This document shows, in pieces, positions 5,372 through 8,245 of a DNA stretch of 8,245 nt. The notes under the pieces were generated by a model. That model was not told the origin of the DNA, searched no databases, and worked only from the letters and a program-made list of their open reading frames with translations. The number at the start of each line of letters is the position of its first letter. The stretch's first letter is position 1. The position numbers and the translations under genes are program-made. The stretch covers positions 1-8,245 of the forward strand of contig DASVES010000140.1 in NCBI GenBank assembly GCA_036380435.1. The letters run 5' to 3'. This DNA comes from DASQDT01 sp036380435 (GTDB lineage: Bacteria > Acidobacteriota > Blastocatellia > Pyrinomonadales > Pyrinomonadaceae).

Positions 5372-7849
5372 ATGACTGTGGGGAATGGCGGTGCAGCGGC
5401 GACGACGATGAGCGACCGGACGAGGCTCGGGCTGGGCGTGCTGGAGGCGGCGCTGTTGCTGGGGCTGCTCGGCGACGCGCTGCTGCGCGCGACGCCCTGG
5501 GGGCTGAACGTTTTTCTGTGGGTGGGCGCGCTCGTGGCCGGGGCGCACGCGCTCTCGCGCCTTGGGGGCGCGCGCAAGTTGCTCACGGGCGAGGGCGGCT
5601 GGCTGTGGCCCGTGGCGCTCGCGTTCGCGTCCTTTTTCGTCTGGCGCGACTCGCTGACGCTGCGCGTGCTCGACGCACTCGTCATCCTCGGCGCGCTCTC
5701 GGTAGTCGCGCTCGGGGCGCGCGGCGGGCGGGTGCGGCTCGCGGGCGTGACGGACTACGTGGCGGCCGCCTTCGTCGCGGGCGCGAGCGCCGTGTTCGGC
5801 GTCTTCCCGCTCCTGTTCGCGGACGTGAACTGGAAGGAGATTCCGCGCGCGGGGTGGTCGCGCCACGCGCTGGCGGCGACGCGCGGGCTGCTTTTGGCGC
5901 TGCCGCTTCTGCTCCTCTTCGGCGCGCTTCTCATGGCGGCCGACGCCGTCTACGAGGGCCTCGTCCGCGACACCTTCGCCTTCGACGCGGAGTTAGCCTT
6001 CTCGCACGTCTTCCTCCTCATCTTCTTCTCGTGGCTCGCGGCCGGCTACCTGCGCGCCCTGCTGCTCGCCAAACCTCCGCTCACCTCCGCGGCGGCCCAC
6101 GCGGCAGGCGCGGCGCTCGGCATCTCAACCGCGCCGAACACGACGACGACGAGCGGCGCGACGAAGACCAGCGGCGCCAGCACAAACGACAACAAAGCCG
6201 CGACGGGCGCGCCCCGCACGTCCGTGACCGACGACGCGCCGGCGGGAGGCGCGGGAACGACGGCGACGGCGATGCCGCGCGGCGGCTACCGCTTCTCTTC
6301 GGGTGACGAGGAAGGCGCCGACGCGCGCGCCGAGTTGAAGGGCGAGCAGCCGGCGGCGAAAGAGATGGCCGGCGGCGCGGAGAACAAGTCGGACAAAAGT
6401 AAGACCGAAGCGAGTAAGCCTGACGATGGTAAGGCCGATGCGAACAAGGCGGACGCGAGTAAGGCCGACGTTGGTCAGGGTGGCGAAAGCAATGTGCCGC
6501 CGCGGCCCGCGGGCGGGAGTCCTTATGCGTCTGCCCCGAAGTCCGCAGGCGTCGGCGTCAATCCGGCACGTTCCATGCGTGATGTCGTTTCGCTCGGGAT
6601 CGTCGAGGTCGGCGTCGTGCTCGGTTTGTTAGACCTGCTCTTCTTCAGCTTCGTGGCCGTGCAGCTCGGCCACTTCTTCGGCGACGCGCAGCACGTCGTC
6701 ACCTCGGCGGGTTTGACCTTCTCCGACTATGCGCGACGCGGCTTCTTCGAGCTGGTCTGGGTGGCGCTGCTGGCGCTCCCGCTGCTCCTCGCCGCGCACT
6801 GGCTTCTGCGCAAAGAGAACCGCGCGCACGAGCGCGTCTTCCGCGTGCTGGCGGGGGCGATGGTCGCTCTGCTGTTCGTCATCATGGCCTCGGGCCTGTG
6901 GCGCATGCGCCTCTACCAGCAGGCTTACGGGCAGACGGAGCTGCGTCTCTACACGACGGCCTTCATGTTCTGGCTCGGCGCGGTCTTCGTCTGGTTCGCG
7001 CTCACCGTGCTGCGCGGCCGGCGCGAGCGTTTCGCCTGCGGCGCACTCGTCGCGTGGCTCGTCTGTCTCGGCGCGCTCCACTTCGTCAACCCCGACGACA
7101 TGATCGTCCGCACGAACGTCGCGCAGGCCCACGCCCTCCAGCGCGTCGAACGCTTCGACTCCGAGTATGCCGTCTCGATCAGCGCCGACGCCGTGCCCGC
7201 GCTCGTCGAACTCCTGCCCGAGATGACCGCGCGCGACCGCGCTCACGTCGCCGCGCGCCTCACCACGTGGCTCAACCCGGCGCACACCGGCGACTGGCGC
7301 TCCTGGAACTATTCGCGCTGGCGGGCGCGGCAGTTAGTCATGGAGAACGAGGTGGCCTTGCGCGAATGGGAGGCGCGCTGGAAGGCCGAGGCGAAGTTGG
7401 CGGAGGAGGAGAAGATGCGGGCGAAGGCGCAGGCGCGGGCGGTGACGGCGCTGGGGACGATTCCCGGCACGCGCCTCTCGATTCGCGTCGAGCGCGTGCC
7501 CCTCGTCGCCAACCAAGTCCGCTGGTTCCGGCGGACGGCCGTACTCTTCTCCGGCGACGCGGTCGTCTCCGCCCTCAGTCTGGCGAACGACGACGGCGGC
7601 CCGCTCGCGCGCCTCGAAGTGTTCAAGGTCTCCGACTCGCTCATCCTCTTGCGGGACGCGAGCGGCCTCTATGCGGCCGACGCCGAGAGGCGCACATTCA
7701 TCAGAAGTGAAGCGGGCGCGCTGCTCGGCAAAGCGACCTACGTCGGCGCGTTCGACTTCGACGAGCTGAAGGCGTGGCGCTTCATCCCGGCGTCGGAGGT
7801 GGCCCGGCCTCCGGCGACCGGAGCCGCCGGAGGCGGCGGCAGAATGTAG
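5372..7849 (+). CDS. Large DUF4153/DUF4173-type polytopic membrane protein with C-terminal soluble region, 825 aa
   Basis: The protein is an integral inner-membrane protein with about twelve hydrophobic segments in two blocks. Seven lie in about 20-232 and five in about 404-573. Signature stretches of the DUF4153/DUF4173 group are present: LLMAADAVYEGLV (186-198), YGQTELRLYTTAFMFW (519-534), NPDDMIVRTN (573-582) and DSEYAVSISADAVPAL (596-611). The family's function is unknown. Unusual parts are a 165-residue polar insert (about 237-401, rich in Ala/Thr/Lys/Asp) between the blocks, a charged helical stretch (about 650-692) and a soluble tail (about 693-810) that I do not recognise. Together these make it longer than the family members I know. 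ATG at 5372 has AAAGGGG 8 nt upstream; the next ATG (residue 13) has none. The last nine or so codons and the stop lie in a palindromic repeat. Context points to joint control with the upstream regulator. Confidence 0.85.
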   Translation: MTVGNGGAAATTMSDRTRLGLGVLEAALLLGLLGDALLRATPWGLNVFLWVGALVAGAHALSRLGGARKLLTGEGGWLWPVALAFASFFVWRDSLTLRVLDALVILGALSVVALGARGGRVRLAGVTDYVAAAFVAGASAVFGVFPLLFADVNWKEIPRAGWSRHALAATRGLLLALPLLLLFGALLMAADAVYEGLVRDTFAFDAELAFSHVFLLIFFSWLAAGYLRALLLAKPPLTSAAAHAAGAALGISTAPNTTTTSGATKTSGASTNDNKAATGAPRTSVTDDAPAGGAGTTATAMPRGGYRFSSGDEEGADARAELKGEQPAAKEMAGGAENKSDKSKTEASKPDDGKADANKADASKADVGQGGESNVPPRPAGGSPYASAPKSAGVGVNPARSMRDVVSLGIVEVGVVLGLLDLLFFSFVAVQLGHFFGDAQHVVTSAGLTFSDYARRGFFELVWVALLALPLLLAAHWLLRKENRAHERVFRVLAGAMVALLFVIMASGLWRMRLYQQAYGQTELRLYTTAFMFWLGAVFVWFALTVLRGRRERFACGALVAWLVCLGALHFVNPDDMIVRTNVAQAHALQRVERFDSEYAVSISADAVPALVELLPEMTARDRAHVAARLTTWLNPAHTGDWRSWNYSRWRARQLVMENEVALREWEARWKAEAKLAEEEKMRAKAQARAVTALGTIPGTRLSIRVERVPLVANQVRWFRRTAVLFSGDAVVSALSLANDDGGPLARLEVFKVSDSLILLRDASGLYAADAERRTFIRSEAGALLGKATYVGAFDFDELKAWRFIPASEVARPPATGAAGGGGRM
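6383..6472 (+). repeat. In-frame 15-nt tandem repeat, six pentapeptide units
   Basis: Residues 338-367 of the DUF4173-type protein read as NKSDK, SKTEA, SKPDD, GKADA, NKADA and SKADV. Each unit is 15 nt with Lys at position 2. The last three units are closest at DNA level (GTAAGGCCGATGCGA, ACAAGGCGGACGCGA, GTAAGGCCGACGTTG). Codons such as AGT, GGT and GAT make the stretch less GC-rich than the rest of the gene. It lies in the disordered loop between the two membrane blocks. Confidence 0.7.
7807..7834. repeat. 10-bp hairpin in the 3' end of the DUF4173-type gene
   Basis: GCCTCCGGCG (7807-7816) is the exact reverse complement of CGCCGGAGGC (7825-7834), with an 8-nt loop. It lies within the Gly/Ala/Pro codons of the C-terminal tail and overlaps the left edge of the nested palindrome that follows. 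Confidence 0.5.
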
Positions 7850-8035
7850 CCCACGGCGTCAGCCGTGGGTTCAGTGTCGATTGCAAACATGGAAGCCCCG
7901 GAGGGGCGAAAGAATCTCAGGGTGGGACAGCGTGCCCGCCGATTTTCTTTCGCCCCTCCGGGGCTGCCTTACTTTTATCCCGTGTGTTCACACGGCTCAC
8001 GCCGTGGGCTACATTCTGCCGCCGCTCCGCGGCTC
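7821..8035. repeat. 215-bp nested palindromic repeat element between converging genes
   Basis: The outer arms 7833-7867 and 7991-8025 are inverted repeats identical at 34 of 35 positions; with two single-base gaps the match continues to GAGCCGC (7821-7827) and GCGGCTC (8029-8035). The inner arms 7894-7914 and 7945-7965 are a perfect 21-bp inverted repeat, from AGCCCCGGAG on the left to CTCCGGGGCT on the right. Each outer arm also folds on itself, for example CCCACGGC/GCCGTGGG at 7850-7857 and 7862-7869. No open reading frame inside looks real and no target duplication is seen. The form is that of a dispersed, non-autonomous REP- or MITE-like element. Its place between converging genes would also allow a bidirectional terminator role. 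Confidence 0.85.
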
Positions 8036-8101
8036 ATTGATGCTTGCGATTGCTCTAGCTACGGACTCCTTGTTTACCTGCGCCGCGTTGCCGGCCGCGA
8101 C

Positions 8102-8245
8102 TCACTGCCGGAACCTTCCCTGATATTCGCCCGAGACTAAGAACGACTTGACCATCTCGGCCGCGACGAAGTTGCCGCCGTGGTTGTTGAGCTTCGCGAG
8201 CCAGAAGTTGAAGCCCGCGAGGTCGAGCGTCGCCTCGGGCGGGTC
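8102..8245 (-). CDS. DUF4214-domain protein, C-terminal 47 residues (runs off right edge)
   Basis: The minus strand is open from the right edge to TGA at 8102-8104, giving 47 residues. GFNFWLAKLN (11-20) and FVAAEMVKSFLVSGEY (26-41) match the closing half of the DUF4214 domain in the form seen at the ends of many secreted Acidobacteriota proteins, where one such module caps the chain. DUF4214 modules are usually found in large exported or surface proteins, often with repeats; their biochemical role is unsettled. Only the end is visible here, so the body of the protein and its signal peptide cannot be judged. The gene converges on the DUF4173-type gene, with the palindromic element between them. 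Nothing notable lies in 8036-8101. Confidence 0.82.
   Translation of the reverse strand, partial: DPPEATLDLAGFNFWLAKLNNHGGNFVAAEMVKSFLVSGEYQGRFRQ

Noticed and set aside
5054..5866. 270-codon open frame on the minus strand across the intergenic gap and the start of the DUF4173-type gene
   Set aside because: The product is Arg/Pro/Ala-rich, spans the heptamer array, and lies mostly opposite codons of a well-supported membrane protein.
7821..8035. CRISPR array or attachment site reading of the repeat region
   Set aside because: The repeats are inverted and nested rather than direct and regularly spaced, and no cas, integrase or tRNA gene is nearby.
7774..8140. Three 80-91 codon plus-strand frames across the palindrome
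   Set aside because: They are translations of a palindromic repeat in different frames, with no ribosome binding site and no family resemblance.

Overview
The window is GC-rich and reads as bacterial chromosome from the Acidobacteriota, most likely the Blastocatellia/Pyrinomonadales side. That is an inference from family resemblance: the DUF4214-type C-terminus at the right edge, the pairing of a six-helix membrane protein with a winged-helix regulator, and the style of dispersed palindromes and heptamer repeats. No rRNA, tRNA, CRISPR array, insertion sequence or phage gene was found.

Left part (1-3400), all on the minus strand: the first 94 codons of an exported protein that runs off the left edge, then a 961-residue double-domain M16 (pitrilysin-like) zinc peptidase with a TTG start, a convincing ribosome binding site and a candidate promoter. 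Only its N-terminal half carries the zinc-binding signature.

Centre (3471-7849), all on the plus strand: four genes that look like one functional neighbourhood. A six-helix membrane protein and a small winged-helix DNA-binding protein overlap and end at a strong intrinsic terminator whose loop contains the regulator's stop codon. A second unit follows with a small three-helix membrane protein and a large DUF4153/DUF4173-type membrane protein. A 15-bp dyad of the form CTTTG-N5-(T/C)AAAG lies upstream of both units and is the best candidate for the regulator's operator. The layout suggests a membrane-associated, self-regulated module of unknown physiological role.

Right part (7807-8245): the large membrane gene runs into a 215-bp nested palindrome (outer arms 34/35 identical, inner arms 21/21 identical) that supplies its last codons and its stop. 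Beyond it, converging on the minus strand, is the C-terminal end of a DUF4214-type protein.

Repeats of other kinds also occur: a nine-unit heptamer array between the two membrane genes of the second unit (5026-5088), and a 15-nt in-frame repeat inside the large membrane gene (6383-6472). The most interesting items are the shared operator with its four-gene module and the nested palindrome that has become the 3' end of a gene.
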